A stretch of DNA of 64,000 nt from Bacteroidota bacterium (GTDB lineage: Bacteria; Bacteroidota; Bacteroidia; Chitinophagales; Chitinophagaceae), in NCBI GenBank assembly GCA_005789565.1, contig SXXL01000004.1, positions 1 to 64,000 on the forward strand. The letters are read 5' to 3'. A model generated the notes under the pieces. That model did no database searches. It saw only the letters and a list, made by a program, of their open reading frames with translations, and had not been told where the DNA came from. The first letter of the stretch is position 1. Every line of letters begins with the position of its first letter. The translations under genes were made by a program, and so were the position numbers. This document shows positions 52,043 through 60,494 of this stretch, piece after piece.

Positions 52043-52112
52043 TTCGGAGTTCAGCGTTCAGCGTTCAGAGTTAGTTTGAATAGTTTGAGAAGTTTGAATA
52101 GTTAAATAAGTT
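52036..52112. repeat. Heptamer repeat between tatC and rpiB (copy C)
   Basis: Units of about 7 bp (AGTTCAG, CGTTCAG, CGTTCAG, AGTTAGT, TTGAATA, GTTTGAG) fill the whole gap, beginning in the last tatC codons. 52082-52098 is identical to the reverse complement of 9817-9833 in holB. Confidence 0.75.
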
Positions 52113-52114
52113 TT

Positions 52115-52564
52115 ATGCAGTTTGAGTTAAGTAAGCCTATTTCGATCGGAAGTGATCATGCCGGGTATGAGTACAAGCAATTCATTGCTGATTTTCTGCG
52201 GTCGGAGGGATTTGTTGTACACGACAATGGCACACACAGTAAAGACTCCGTCGACTATCCTGATTTCGCCCATCCGGTAGCCAACCAAGTAGAGTGCGGA
52301 GAAGCCGCTTACGGGATTTTGATCTGCGGAAGTGCCAACGGGGTGGCTATGACCGCCAACAAACACGCAGGCATACGTGCCGCCATCTGTTGGAATGAAG
52401 AACTAGCCTCATTGGCAAGAGCTCATAACGACGCAAACATCCTTTGCATTCCCGCCCGATTTGTTTCCCTGGAAACAGCCATAGCAATGGTGAAAACTTT
52501 TCAAACCTCCCCCTTCGAAGGCGGCCGCCACCAAAATCGTGTATCGAAAATCAGCGGCTGCTAA
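52115..52564 (+). CDS. rpiB: Ribose-5-phosphate isomerase B
   Basis: RpiB interconverts ribose-5-phosphate and ribulose-5-phosphate. The 149-residue protein has IGSDHAGYEYKQ, VDYPDFAHPVAN and the catalytic-Cys block GILICGSANGVAMTANKHAGIRAAICWN, then HNDANILCIPARFVS with the conserved Asn. The C-terminus ends RHQNRVSKISGC. It lies between heptamer-repeat DNA on the left and a short similar stretch (52565-52590) on the right. Confidence 0.95.
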   Translation: MQFELSKPISIGSDHAGYEYKQFIADFLRSEGFVVHDNGTHSKDSVDYPDFAHPVANQVECGEAAYGILICGSANGVAMTANKHAGIRAAICWNEELASLARAHNDANILCIPARFVSLETAIAMVKTFQTSPFEGGRHQNRVSKISGC

Positions 52565-52590
52565 TTTTCGATAGTTTAAAAAGTTTGAGC
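52565..52590. repeat. Short repeat-like stretch after rpiB
   Basis: Just after the rpiB stop the sequence has GATAGTTTAAAAAGTTTGAG, which resembles copy C. The stretch is short and the match imperfect. Confidence 0.45.
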
Positions 52591-52593
52591 ATT

Positions 52594-53568
52594 TTACCAG
52601 CGCAGGATCCATCCAAATATCAACGGCGCCACGATCGTGGCATCACTCTCCACAATGTATTTCGGAGTGTTGATATCCAACTTTCCCCAGGTGATCTTCT
52701 CATTGGGCACGGCACCTGAATACGAACCATACGAAGTCGTAGAGTCCGAGATCTGACAGAAATAACTCCAGAATGGAACATCGTGCCACTCCAGATCCTG
52801 GTACATCATTGGCACCACACAGATCGGAAAATCACCGGCAATACCACCCCCGATCTGGAAAAAACCAACACCTTTCCCGGCAGAATTCTCCCGATACCAA
52901 TCGGCTAACCAGGTCATGTACTCAATTCCACTCTTCACCGTGCTGGCTTTCAATTCATTTTTGATCACGTAACTGGCAAAAATGTTTCCGGTGGTGCTAT
53001 CCTCCCAACCCGGCACCACAATGGGAATGTTCTTCTGCGCGGCCGCCACGATCCAACTATCCTTCGGATCGATCTCGTAATACTGCTCCAACTCGCCACT
53101 GAGGACCGTCTTGTATAAAAATTCATGCGGAAAATACCGCTCCCCCTTCGCCTCCGCCTCCTTCCACTGTTTCACCAAATGCTTCTGCAGGCGACGAAAC
53201 GCCTCCTCCTCCGGAATACAGGTATCCGTCACCCGGTTGTAATGATTCTCCAACAGATCCCACTCCTCCTGCGGCGTGAGATCCCGGTAATTCGGAATGC
53301 GCTTGTACTTCGAATGGGCCACCAAGTTCATGACGTCCTCTTCCAGGTTGGCTCCCGTACAACTGATGATCTGCACTTTATCCTGACGGATCATCTCCGC
53401 CAACGAAATACCCAACTCGGCCGTACTCATGGCACCGGCCAAGGTGATCATCATCTTGCCACCCTCGGCCAAATGTTTTTCATAGCCTTTGGCTGCATCC
53501 ACCAACGCCGCAGCATTGAAATGACGATAATGATGTTCAATGAATTGGGAGATAGGTCCACGTGTCAT
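52594..53568 (-). CDS. Deoxyhypusine synthase-family protein
   Basis: In eukaryotes and archaea this family modifies eIF5A with spermidine; bacteria lack eIF5A, and several bacterial members make homospermidine or act on polyamines. The 324-residue protein has MMITLAGAMSTAELGISLAEMI, the NAD-binding SCTGANLEEDVMN, PIVVPGWEDSTTGNIF, and GSYSGAVPNEKITWGKLD. There Lys296 aligns with the catalytic lysine of human DHS (SWGK). The core therefore looks active. The ATG at 53568 is preferred because the -7 box at 53627-53634 places transcription upstream of it but inside the longer alternative frame. Confidence 0.9.
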   Translation of the reverse strand: MTRGPISQFIEHHYRHFNAAALVDAAKGYEKHLAEGGKMMITLAGAMSTAELGISLAEMIRQDKVQIISCTGANLEEDVMNLVAHSKYKRIPNYRDLTPQEEWDLLENHYNRVTDTCIPEEEAFRRLQKHLVKQWKEAEAKGERYFPHEFLYKTVLSGELEQYYEIDPKDSWIVAAAQKNIPIVVPGWEDSTTGNIFASYVIKNELKASTVKSGIEYMTWLADWYRENSAGKGVGFFQIGGGIAGDFPICVVPMMYQDLEWHDVPFWSYFCQISDSTTSYGSYSGAVPNEKITWGKLDINTPKYIVESDATIVAPLIFGWILRW

Positions 53569-53626
53569 GTTGATCGGTTTTAACCGCCTTCCGATCCCGA
53601 ATGGCCGGGAGACTTTGCGGACCCCG

Positions 53627-53634
53627 CAAAAATA
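53627..53634 (-). promoter_or_regulatory. -7 promoter box of the deoxyhypusine-synthase-like gene
   Basis: TATTTTTG on the minus strand is an exact match with a leader of about 55 nt. Confidence 0.5.
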
Positions 53635-53672
53635 CAGTCCCACCCACAATTCAAGTACCTTTACAGCTTTCT

Positions 53673-54620
53673 ATGTATAAATTCTTGCTATCAGTATCGG
53701 TCATGCTGCTGTGTATCCTCGGCCACACGCAGATCAACACCCCTTCCTCCACGACCGTCTCCGTAACCGTTTATGGTGGAAAATTGTATGGTACCCTCCT
53801 GCAACCCGATCCCTCGAAAGATCGACCGGTAGTGCTGATCATCGCAGGATCCGGTCCCACCGACCGAAACGGAAACTCCACCATGCTCCCCGGAAAAAAT
53901 AATTCTCTCCTGCAACTGGCCGATAGCCTCGCCCACTATGGCATCGCCTCGCTTCGATACGACAAAAGAGGCATCGGCGAAAGCGTTCGTGCGCTTACTA
54001 AAGAAGAAAACCTGGTCTTTGAGCAAAACACAGCCGATGCCCGCAGCTGGCTTCTCTACCTATACGAAAATGGCTATCGGAAGATCTATGTAGCCGGACA
54101 CAGCGAGGGTTCACTCGTCGCCCTCCAAGTAGCCCAAACGTTTCCGTTGAGCGGACTCATCAGCCTCGCCGGCGCCGGCCGACCTATCCAGGAAGTGCTT
54201 CGCGAACAATTGTCCACCCTCCCCGAACCACTCCAAGAAAATGCATACCGCTGCCTGGATAGCCTCTCGAACGGCAAACGCGTCCACAACCCACCCCTCG
54301 CCCTGCTCTCCCTGTTCCGCCCCTCCATCCAAGAATACCTGATCAGCTGGATGAAACTCGATCCCGCCAACCTGATCCGCACCACCCACTGTCCGGTGCT
54401 GATCGTACAAGGAGAACAAGACCTACAAGTATCGGTCCAAGATGCTACGCGACTCCACCAGGCCAATCCCGGTGAACCCCTACAACTCATCGCGCCGATG
54501 AATCATGTACTGAAATCCGTCCCCACCGGATCCCGGGCCGCCAACCTCGCCACCTACACCGATCCGAATCAGTATGTAGTGACCGAACTCGTGCAAATCC
54601 TCCGCCGTTTCATTCGCTGA
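53673..54620 (+). CDS. Exported alpha/beta hydrolase
   Basis: The 315-residue protein has a signal peptide (FLLSVSVMLLCILGHTQ) and an alpha/beta hydrolase domain: VVLIIAGSGPTDRNGNS, YDKRGIGES, the nucleophile elbow YVAGHSEGSLVAL, PVLIVQGEQDLQV for the acid and PMNHVLKSVP for the His. This pattern is typical of secreted alpha/beta hydrolases of the S9-like group in Bacteroidota. A periplasmic esterase or peptidase role is likely, but the substrate is unknown. A TACCTTTA box lies 8 nt upstream of the ATG. Confidence 0.85.
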   Translation: MYKFLLSVSVMLLCILGHTQINTPSSTTVSVTVYGGKLYGTLLQPDPSKDRPVVLIIAGSGPTDRNGNSTMLPGKNNSLLQLADSLAHYGIASLRYDKRGIGESVRALTKEENLVFEQNTADARSWLLYLYENGYRKIYVAGHSEGSLVALQVAQTFPLSGLISLAGAGRPIQEVLREQLSTLPEPLQENAYRCLDSLSNGKRVHNPPLALLSLFRPSIQEYLISWMKLDPANLIRTTHCPVLIVQGEQDLQVSVQDATRLHQANPGEPLQLIAPMNHVLKSVPTGSRAANLATYTDPNQYVVTELVQILRRFIR

Positions 54621-54647
54621 AGCATTTTTATTGCGGATATTTACCGC

Positions 54648-56495
54648 ATGTGCGGCCTCGCCGGAATCCTTCAGCCCGATCCACAGCAATACTCGCTGGC
54701 CGACCTGCAACGCATGACCCACGCCCTCGCCCACCGGGGACCCGACGGCGAACATCATTGGCGATCCGACGACGGAACCGTTCTCCTCGGACACCGAAGA
54801 TTGAAAATGCTGGACCTCTCCGACCATGCCAAACAACCTCTGTCCTATTTAAATCGCTACACCCTCATTCACAACGGAGAGATCTACAACTACCTCGAGC
54901 TAAAAGAATCCCTCTCCCAAAAAGGCTACCCCTTTCAAACCACCGGCGATACCGAAGTGATCGCCGCCGCCTACGACCACTGGGGCACCGACTGCCTCTC
55001 CCATTTCGATGGCATGTTCGCCTTCGCGTTGTGGGATAGCAAAGAACGAACCCTCTTCGCCGCCCGAGACCGCTTCGGCGAAAAACCATTCTACTACGCC
55101 CTCCAAAACCATACCCTGCTCTTCGCCTCCGAGATTAAAGCATTCTGGGCCCTTGGACTTCCCAAACAAACGAACCCCCAACTAGCTTTCCATTACCTCA
55201 CACTCGGATATGTAGATGATCCGCTGCAACCCGACCGAACCTTCTTTCAAGAAATACTCAAACTGCCCGCCGCCCATTACCTGAAATATTCTGCCATCTA
55301 CCGAACCGCTACCATCCAACGATATTGGGATATAGACCTGACACGAGATCCGTCCAACCTCACCGAAACAGAAACCCTGCAGCACTTTCAGGAATTACTT
55401 CATACATCCGTACACCGACGCCTGCGTAGCGATGTGCCCATCGGGTGTAGCCTGAGCGGCGGACTCGACAGCAGCGCTCTCGCACACCAGATCCACAAAC
55501 AAACCAACATCCCGCTCCACACCTTCACCGCCATCTTCCCCCAATTCGATCGAAACGAAGAAGCATCCGCGCGTACCCTGGCACAACACATCCAAGCCAA
55601 GGCCCATTTCATCAACCTAACAGAAACCGATTGGCTCACCACCGGCCTGGAATGCCTGCAACAACAAGATGAACCCGTCGGTTCCTCCAGCGTATTTGCC
55701 CAATACGCCGTGTATCGCGCTATTGCCCAAGAAGGGATAAAAGGAGTAATTGAAGGACAAGGCGCCGATGAAACCCTGGCCGGATACGAGCGATACTACC
55801 CCTGGTATTGGCAAGAACTCTACCGAAAACGCCAATGGCATTCCTCCAGAGAAAAAACAGCCACCCAAGAATTGAACGTAGACGTTCCCTTCCACTGGAA
55901 AAACAAACTGGCCGCCTTCTTCCCACAGGCCGCCGCCCGTCAACGCCAGCGCGAATACCAACAACAAGCCAAACGAAATACCGAACTGAATGAATCCTTT
56001 CGCCGGGAACAACTCCAACAGTTTCATCACGCCATGCCCGAACATCCCGGGCTGAACGGAGCCCTCTATTTCAATACCTGTACCCATGGCCTGGAAGAAT
56101 TACTCCGCTATGCCGACCGAAACGCGATGCGATTCGGAGTCGAAACCCGACTGCCTTTCCTCTCACACGAACTGGTCGAATTTATTTTTTCCCTGCCCCC
56201 CCATTTCAAGATCCGACAAGGCTGGCGCAAATGGATCCTGCGCCAATCCATGGATAAACATCTGCCCCACTCCATTTGCTGGAATCCAAACAAGATCGGA
56301 TACGAAACACCACAGGCGCACTGGATGCAACAGCCCGATTTTCAGGAAGCCATATACGAATCCCGAAAAAAACTGATTCGTGAAAAGATCCTGGCTCCCG
56401 CAGTGGCCGATCGTCCCATCCAACCCCAAGCCGCCCATGCCCCGAACCCAAGGGATTGGAGATATTTCTCACTGGCCCACCTGTTGACCGATTAA
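54648..56495 (+). CDS. asnB: Asparagine synthase (glutamine-hydrolysing)
   Basis: AsnB makes asparagine from aspartate, ATP and glutamine. The 615-residue protein begins MCGLAGIL, with Cys2 as the glutaminase nucleophile once Met is removed. HRGPDGEHHW and RDRFGEKPFYYA follow, then the synthetase domain with the pyrophosphate loop SGGLDSSAL near residue 270 and GQGADETLAGYERYY. The length is normal. The sequence is strongly C-rich on this strand. It precedes the metB-type gene by 30 bp. Confidence 0.94.
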   Translation: MCGLAGILQPDPQQYSLADLQRMTHALAHRGPDGEHHWRSDDGTVLLGHRRLKMLDLSDHAKQPLSYLNRYTLIHNGEIYNYLELKESLSQKGYPFQTTGDTEVIAAAYDHWGTDCLSHFDGMFAFALWDSKERTLFAARDRFGEKPFYYALQNHTLLFASEIKAFWALGLPKQTNPQLAFHYLTLGYVDDPLQPDRTFFQEILKLPAAHYLKYSAIYRTATIQRYWDIDLTRDPSNLTETETLQHFQELLHTSVHRRLRSDVPIGCSLSGGLDSSALAHQIHKQTNIPLHTFTAIFPQFDRNEEASARTLAQHIQAKAHFINLTETDWLTTGLECLQQQDEPVGSSSVFAQYAVYRAIAQEGIKGVIEGQGADETLAGYERYYPWYWQELYRKRQWHSSREKTATQELNVDVPFHWKNKLAAFFPQAAARQRQREYQQQAKRNTELNESFRREQLQQFHHAMPEHPGLNGALYFNTCTHGLEELLRYADRNAMRFGVETRLPFLSHELVEFIFSLPPHFKIRQGWRKWILRQSMDKHLPHSICWNPNKIGYETPQAHWMQQPDFQEAIYESRKKLIREKILAPAVADRPIQPQAAHAPNPRDWRYFSLAHLLTD

Positions 56496-56525
56496 TGCTC
56501 ATCTTTGTTCCCATAATACTTCCAA

Positions 56526-57665
56526 ATGAAACCTGCCACCCAATACATCCATGCCGGCGCACATCCCGATCCAACCACCGGAGCGATCATGACACCCATC
56601 TTCCAAACCTCCACTTATGTGCAGGAAGCCCCGGCCACACACAAAGGATATGAATACGCCAGAAGTCAAAACCCCACACGCACCGCACTCGAAGAAGCCC
56701 TGGCCATCATCGAACAAGGCAAATTCGGACTGGCCTTCAGCAGCGGCGTGGCTGCCACCGATGCCGTGATCAAACTATTGAATGTGGGCGATGAAGTGAT
56801 CTGTGGCAACGATATGTATGGTGGAACGTACCGACTCTTCACCAAAATTTTTGAACGTTTCGGCATCGTGTTCCATGCCGTCGATACCACCCATCCCGAG
56901 AATATCGCAGCCGCCATCACCCCCAAAACAAAATTGGTCTGGCTGGAAACCCCCACCAACCCGATGATGAATATCACCGACATCGAAGCGGTGGCTGCCA
57001 TCACCAAAAAACACAATCTCTTGCTCGCAGTCGACAATACATTTGCCTCGCCAGCCTTGCAAAATCCGCTGACCCTTGGCGCCGATATCGTGATGCACTC
57101 GGCTACTAAATACCTGGGCGGACACAGCGACGTGATCCAGGGATCGCTGGTGATGAACAGCCCCGAACTGCGGGAGAAATTATACTTCATCCAGAAAAGC
57201 TGCGGGGCGGTACCCGGACCGATGGACTGCTTCCTCGTTCTCCGTGGCATCAAAACCCTGGGTATTCGCATGAAAGCCCATTGTGAGAACGGCGCCATCA
57301 TCGCACACTGGTTGCGGAATCATCCCAAAGTGGCGAAAGTATACTGGCCCGGATTTGAGGATCAACCAGGTCACGCCGTCGCCAAAAAACAAATGCGTGA
57401 TTTCGGCGGCATGATCGCCTTTGAATTGAAGAACGATAGCGTAGAGGAAGTCAAACGTGTCCTTTCCAAAACCAAACTATTCTCATTGGCAGAAAGTCTG
57501 GGTGGGGTGGAGTCGCTGGTCAACCACCCGGCCAGTATGACTCATGCTTCGATCCCTCGTGAGGAACGAATCAAGAACGGCCTTCGTGATTCCCTGATCC
57601 GCCTCAGCGTGGGCATCGAGGATGCGCAAGACCTGATAGAAGACCTGGCCCAAGCGATCGGATAA
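56526..57665 (+). CDS. Cystathionine gamma-synthase/lyase-type PLP enzyme
   Basis: The 379-residue protein belongs to the Cys/Met metabolism PLP family. It has TPIFQTSTYV, YEYARSQNPTR, SSGVAATDAVIKLL, the WLETPTNPMM block, DNTFASPALQNPL and MHSATKYLGGHSD with the PLP lysine Lys195. It ends LSVGIEDAQDLIEDLAQAI. Gamma-synthase (metB), gamma-lyase and beta-lyase are close relatives and cannot be separated reliably by eye; synthase or lyase is most likely. A CATCTTTG box lies upstream. Confidence 0.92.
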   Translation: MKPATQYIHAGAHPDPTTGAIMTPIFQTSTYVQEAPATHKGYEYARSQNPTRTALEEALAIIEQGKFGLAFSSGVAATDAVIKLLNVGDEVICGNDMYGGTYRLFTKIFERFGIVFHAVDTTHPENIAAAITPKTKLVWLETPTNPMMNITDIEAVAAITKKHNLLLAVDNTFASPALQNPLTLGADIVMHSATKYLGGHSDVIQGSLVMNSPELREKLYFIQKSCGAVPGPMDCFLVLRGIKTLGIRMKAHCENGAIIAHWLRNHPKVAKVYWPGFEDQPGHAVAKKQMRDFGGMIAFELKNDSVEEVKRVLSKTKLFSLAESLGGVESLVNHPASMTHASIPREERIKNGLRDSLIRLSVGIEDAQDLIEDLAQAIG

Positions 57666-57667
57666 GC

Positions 57668-58429
57668 ATGGATGAAAAAACGATCCATCGATTGCTGGAT
57701 AAGAAAGTCCGGCAATACAACCGAACCACGTTCATTGCCCGTGACCCCATCGCGATTCCGCACCGGTTCAGCCAACGGGCCGACATCGAGATCGCCGGAT
57801 TTTTTGCGGCCACATTCGCCTGGGGCAATCGCACCACCATCCTGAACAAATCATTGGAACTGCTGGAACTGTTCCATCACGAGCCTTACAAATTCATCAC
57901 CCAACATCAGGAAAAAGACCTAAAAAAATTATTGGCCTTTAAGCACCGCACGTTTCAGTCCACCGACCTGCTCTATTTCATCCGATTTCTACGGCATCTC
58001 TATTCGCATCATTCTACACTGGAAGTTGCTTTCTGTCGATCCAAGGGAACGATGGAAGACCGACTGAACGCTTTTCACGAGTATTTCTTCTCACTGCCCG
58101 ATGCACCCGTACGAACGCGTAAACACGTGGCCAGTCCGCAGCGCGGCTCTACTTGTAAGCGGCTGAATATGTTTTTGCGGTGGATGGTGCGCCGGGATGA
58201 TAACGGCGTGGACTTTGGCCTTTGGAAAAAGATCAAGCCGGCGGAACTGATCTGTCCCCTCGACGTACACGTATCGCGCGTGTCCCGTAAATTGGGATTG
58301 ATCGAAAGGAAGCAGACCGACTGGCAAACTGCTGTGGAGCTGACCGAGTCACTCAAACGATTAGACCTCACCGATCCGGTTAAGTATGATTTCGCGTTAT
58401 TCAGTCTGGGTGTCAATGAAAAATTCTGA
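57668..58429 (+). CDS. TIGR02757-family protein (DUF2400)
   Basis: The 253-residue protein matches the TIGR02757/DUF2400 family, of unknown function. It has an N-terminal helical part DEKTIHRLLDKKVRQYN, the RDPIAIPHRF and IEIAGFFAATFAWGNRTTI blocks, KRLNMFLRWMVRRDDNGVDFGLWK, and a C-terminal DVHVSRVSRKLGL that resembles helix-hairpin-helix-like DNA-glycosylase folds. It begins 2 bp after the metB-type gene and is followed by an equally uncharacterised small gene. Confidence 0.85.
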   Translation: MDEKTIHRLLDKKVRQYNRTTFIARDPIAIPHRFSQRADIEIAGFFAATFAWGNRTTILNKSLELLELFHHEPYKFITQHQEKDLKKLLAFKHRTFQSTDLLYFIRFLRHLYSHHSTLEVAFCRSKGTMEDRLNAFHEYFFSLPDAPVRTRKHVASPQRGSTCKRLNMFLRWMVRRDDNGVDFGLWKKIKPAELICPLDVHVSRVSRKLGLIERKQTDWQTAVELTESLKRLDLTDPVKYDFALFSLGVNEKF

Positions 58430-58430
58430 T

Positions 58431-58739
58431 ATGAACGATCCGATCCGACAAGAACTGATCACGTCCGTTGGGTTGGATCTGCCCGAGACGAATTGGAAGA
58501 TCCGGCTCCTCGAAGAGATCCGATACCTGCTCGAGCATGATTTTCATAAACTCATCTCCATTTTGTACCGAATGGATGTATCGGAAGGAAAGTTGCGGGG
58601 ACTTTTGCAGAACCAACCCGAGGCGGATGCGGCCGAACTGATCGCGGGACTGATGCTGGAAAGAGTCGCGCAGCGACAACAAACGAAGACAACGTTTAAA
58701 CAGCCGAAAGCGGAGGACGATAACGAGGAAAAATGGTGA
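58431..58739 (+). CDS. Small uncharacterised acidic/helical protein
   Basis: The 102-residue protein starts 1 bp after the previous stop. The pattern is EIRYLLEHDFHKLISILYRMDVSEGKL-like amphipathic helices, then an acidic end (AEDDNEEKW). I do not recognise a family with confidence. An ATG at 58416 would overlap the previous gene by 14 bp. Coupling to the TIGR02757 gene suggests a shared function. The stop abuts the stop of the convergent lipid hydroxylase gene. Confidence 0.7.
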   Translation: MNDPIRQELITSVGLDLPETNWKIRLLEEIRYLLEHDFHKLISILYRMDVSEGKLRGLLQNQPEADAAELIAGLMLERVAQRQQTKTTFKQPKAEDDNEEKW

Positions 58740-59405
58740 TCAGGATCGCTTATCGAACATGAGTTCTTTGGCCTTATTCGGATCCTCTTTCTCTCTGAGA
58801 TCGAACATGGTACCAAAGACATGGTCCCACAGCGTTGAACTCACCCCAAATCCCTGATGTTCGTTTTTGTAGTGATGCAAGTGGTGATTTCGCCACAGGG
58901 GCTTCATCCACTTGAAGGGCGGATTCCAGGCGTGAATGGCATAATGCATCGTACCATACATGAGATAGCCGAAAATGAATCCGGGAAAGAACATGAATAC
59001 CTGCGTACCCAGCGGCAAGTACATCAATCCGAACAGCGTGGAGGAGATGAGTAAGCTCGGGATGGGGGGCATGAAGAGACGCTGCCGGTCGCGCGGATAA
59101 TGATGGTGATTCCCGTGCAACGTGTAAACAAATTGGGTCGAGCGAGGTGTTTTCGGGATCCAATGAAAAAGAAACCGATGGGCGATGTACTCAAAAAAAC
59201 TCCAGAACAGCATGCCGCCGAAGAAAGTTGCCAAGATGCGAAGCGCGGAGTAACCGTGATCCGCCCCGGCCAAGTATAGAAGATAACCCATGATGGGGAT
59301 GTATATTCCCCAGATGACCAGCGGATGTGATTTGGTCAGCATTTCCAAAAAATCGTTCTGGAATAATCGCGCCTGCCCTTTATTGTGGATTTTTTCGAAT
59401 TGCAT
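58740..59405 (-). CDS. Fatty-acid hydroxylase/sterol desaturase-superfamily protein
   Basis: This integral membrane di-iron enzyme of 221 residues carries three His clusters: HRFLFH (about 76), HGNHHHYPRD (about 97) and HHLHHY (about 175), separated by membrane helices. In Bacteroidota related proteins hydroxylate fatty acids of sphingolipids or ornithine lipids; the substrate here is unknown. The -7 box TATCTTTG ends 4 nt before the ATG. Confidence 0.88.
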   Translation of the reverse strand: MQFEKIHNKGQARLFQNDFLEMLTKSHPLVIWGIYIPIMGYLLYLAGADHGYSALRILATFFGGMLFWSFFEYIAHRFLFHWIPKTPRSTQFVYTLHGNHHHYPRDRQRLFMPPIPSLLISSTLFGLMYLPLGTQVFMFFPGFIFGYLMYGTMHYAIHAWNPPFKWMKPLWRNHHLHHYKNEHQGFGVSSTLWDHVFGTMFDLREKEDPNKAKELMFDKRS

Positions 59406-59409
59406 GACG

Positions 59410-59417
59410 CAAAGATA
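59410..59417 (-). promoter_or_regulatory. -7 promoter box of the lipid hydroxylase gene
   Basis: TATCTTTG on the minus strand is exact and ends 4 nt before the start codon. Confidence 0.6.
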
Positions 59418-59477
59418 TCAAAAACACGATTTTTGCGAACGGATACAGCCTGATTCCGGTTACCTTTAAACGGACAT

Positions 59478-60494
59478 ATGAAACTGATCACTTTTCGAAA
59501 CGAATCGCAGGAGCAATTGGGGGTACTGATCGACGGGCAGGTCTTTGCCATGGACCAGCTTCACCCCGACTTACCCAACAGCATGAACCTGTTCTTGAAC
59601 TATTGGGACGATTACCTGCCCATCGCCCAGGTGGCCGAGAGGGCCATTCGGAGTGGTAACCGCCTCACCGGCATGGGGAAGCCGGTTGAGTCAACCGAGC
59701 TGATGGCACCTGTGCCGTTCCCTTCCAGCTGCCGGGACGGATATGCTTTCCGACAACACGTGGCCGCCGCCCGTCGCAACCGGAAAGTGGAGATGATCCC
59801 GGAATTCGATCAATACCCCATTTTCTATTTTACGAACCACCACAGTATTACGGGACCGGGTTCGCTCGCCTTCATGCCCGACCATTTCGAAAAACTGGAT
59901 TTTGAGCTGGAAGCGGCTATCGTGATCAGCCGCCACGGACGCAACATCCGGGCGGAGGAGGCAGATGAGTATATCGGCGGACTCATGATCATGAACGATT
60001 GGAGTGCTCGTCGACTCCAGATGGAAGAAATGTTGCTGAACCTGGGCCCCGCTAAAGGCAAAGACTTTAGCACCACCCTCGGCCCATGGCTCGTCACGCT
60101 CGACGAACTGGAAAGATTCGAGATACCCGCGAAACAGGGACATGTTGGCAAATCCTGGAACCTCACCATGAAATGTCGGGTGAATGGCAAAGAGGTAAGT
60201 GAAGGAAATCTGGGGGATATGGACTGGACCTTCGCCGAGATCATCGAGCGGGCCTCTTATGGAGTTGATCTTTATCCGGGTGATGTGATCGGCAGTGGCA
60301 CCGTAGGTACCGGTTGTTTTTTGGAGCTCAATGGAACCGGAAAGCTCAACGATCCCCAATACACCGAACAATGGATTCAACCCAACGATGTAGTGGAGAT
60401 GGAGATCGATCAGTTGGGCCTGCTGCACAACACCGTGCTCGCTGAAGAAACCGATTGGAGCATCCTCAAAAGAAAAAAAACCGGAAACGCATGA
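59478..60494 (+). CDS. Fumarylacetoacetate hydrolase-family protein
   Basis: The 338-residue protein has the FAH fold: PVPFPSSCRDGYAF, a metal-binding block with FELEAAIVISRHGRNI (Glu ligands), IMNDWSARRLQ, LGPWLVT and GDVIGSGTVGTGCFLEL. In tyrosine breakdown FAH cleaves fumarylacetoacetate, but this family also contains other 2-keto-acid hydrolases and isomerases. Its stop overlaps the next gene (ATGA). Coupling with a flavin reductase suggests an aromatic-compound pathway. A TACCTTTA box lies upstream. Confidence 0.88.
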   Translation: MKLITFRNESQEQLGVLIDGQVFAMDQLHPDLPNSMNLFLNYWDDYLPIAQVAERAIRSGNRLTGMGKPVESTELMAPVPFPSSCRDGYAFRQHVAAARRNRKVEMIPEFDQYPIFYFTNHHSITGPGSLAFMPDHFEKLDFELEAAIVISRHGRNIRAEEADEYIGGLMIMNDWSARRLQMEEMLLNLGPAKGKDFSTTLGPWLVTLDELERFEIPAKQGHVGKSWNLTMKCRVNGKEVSEGNLGDMDWTFAEIIERASYGVDLYPGDVIGSGTVGTGCFLELNGTGKLNDPQYTEQWIQPNDVVEMEIDQLGLLHNTVLAEETDWSILKRKKTGNA

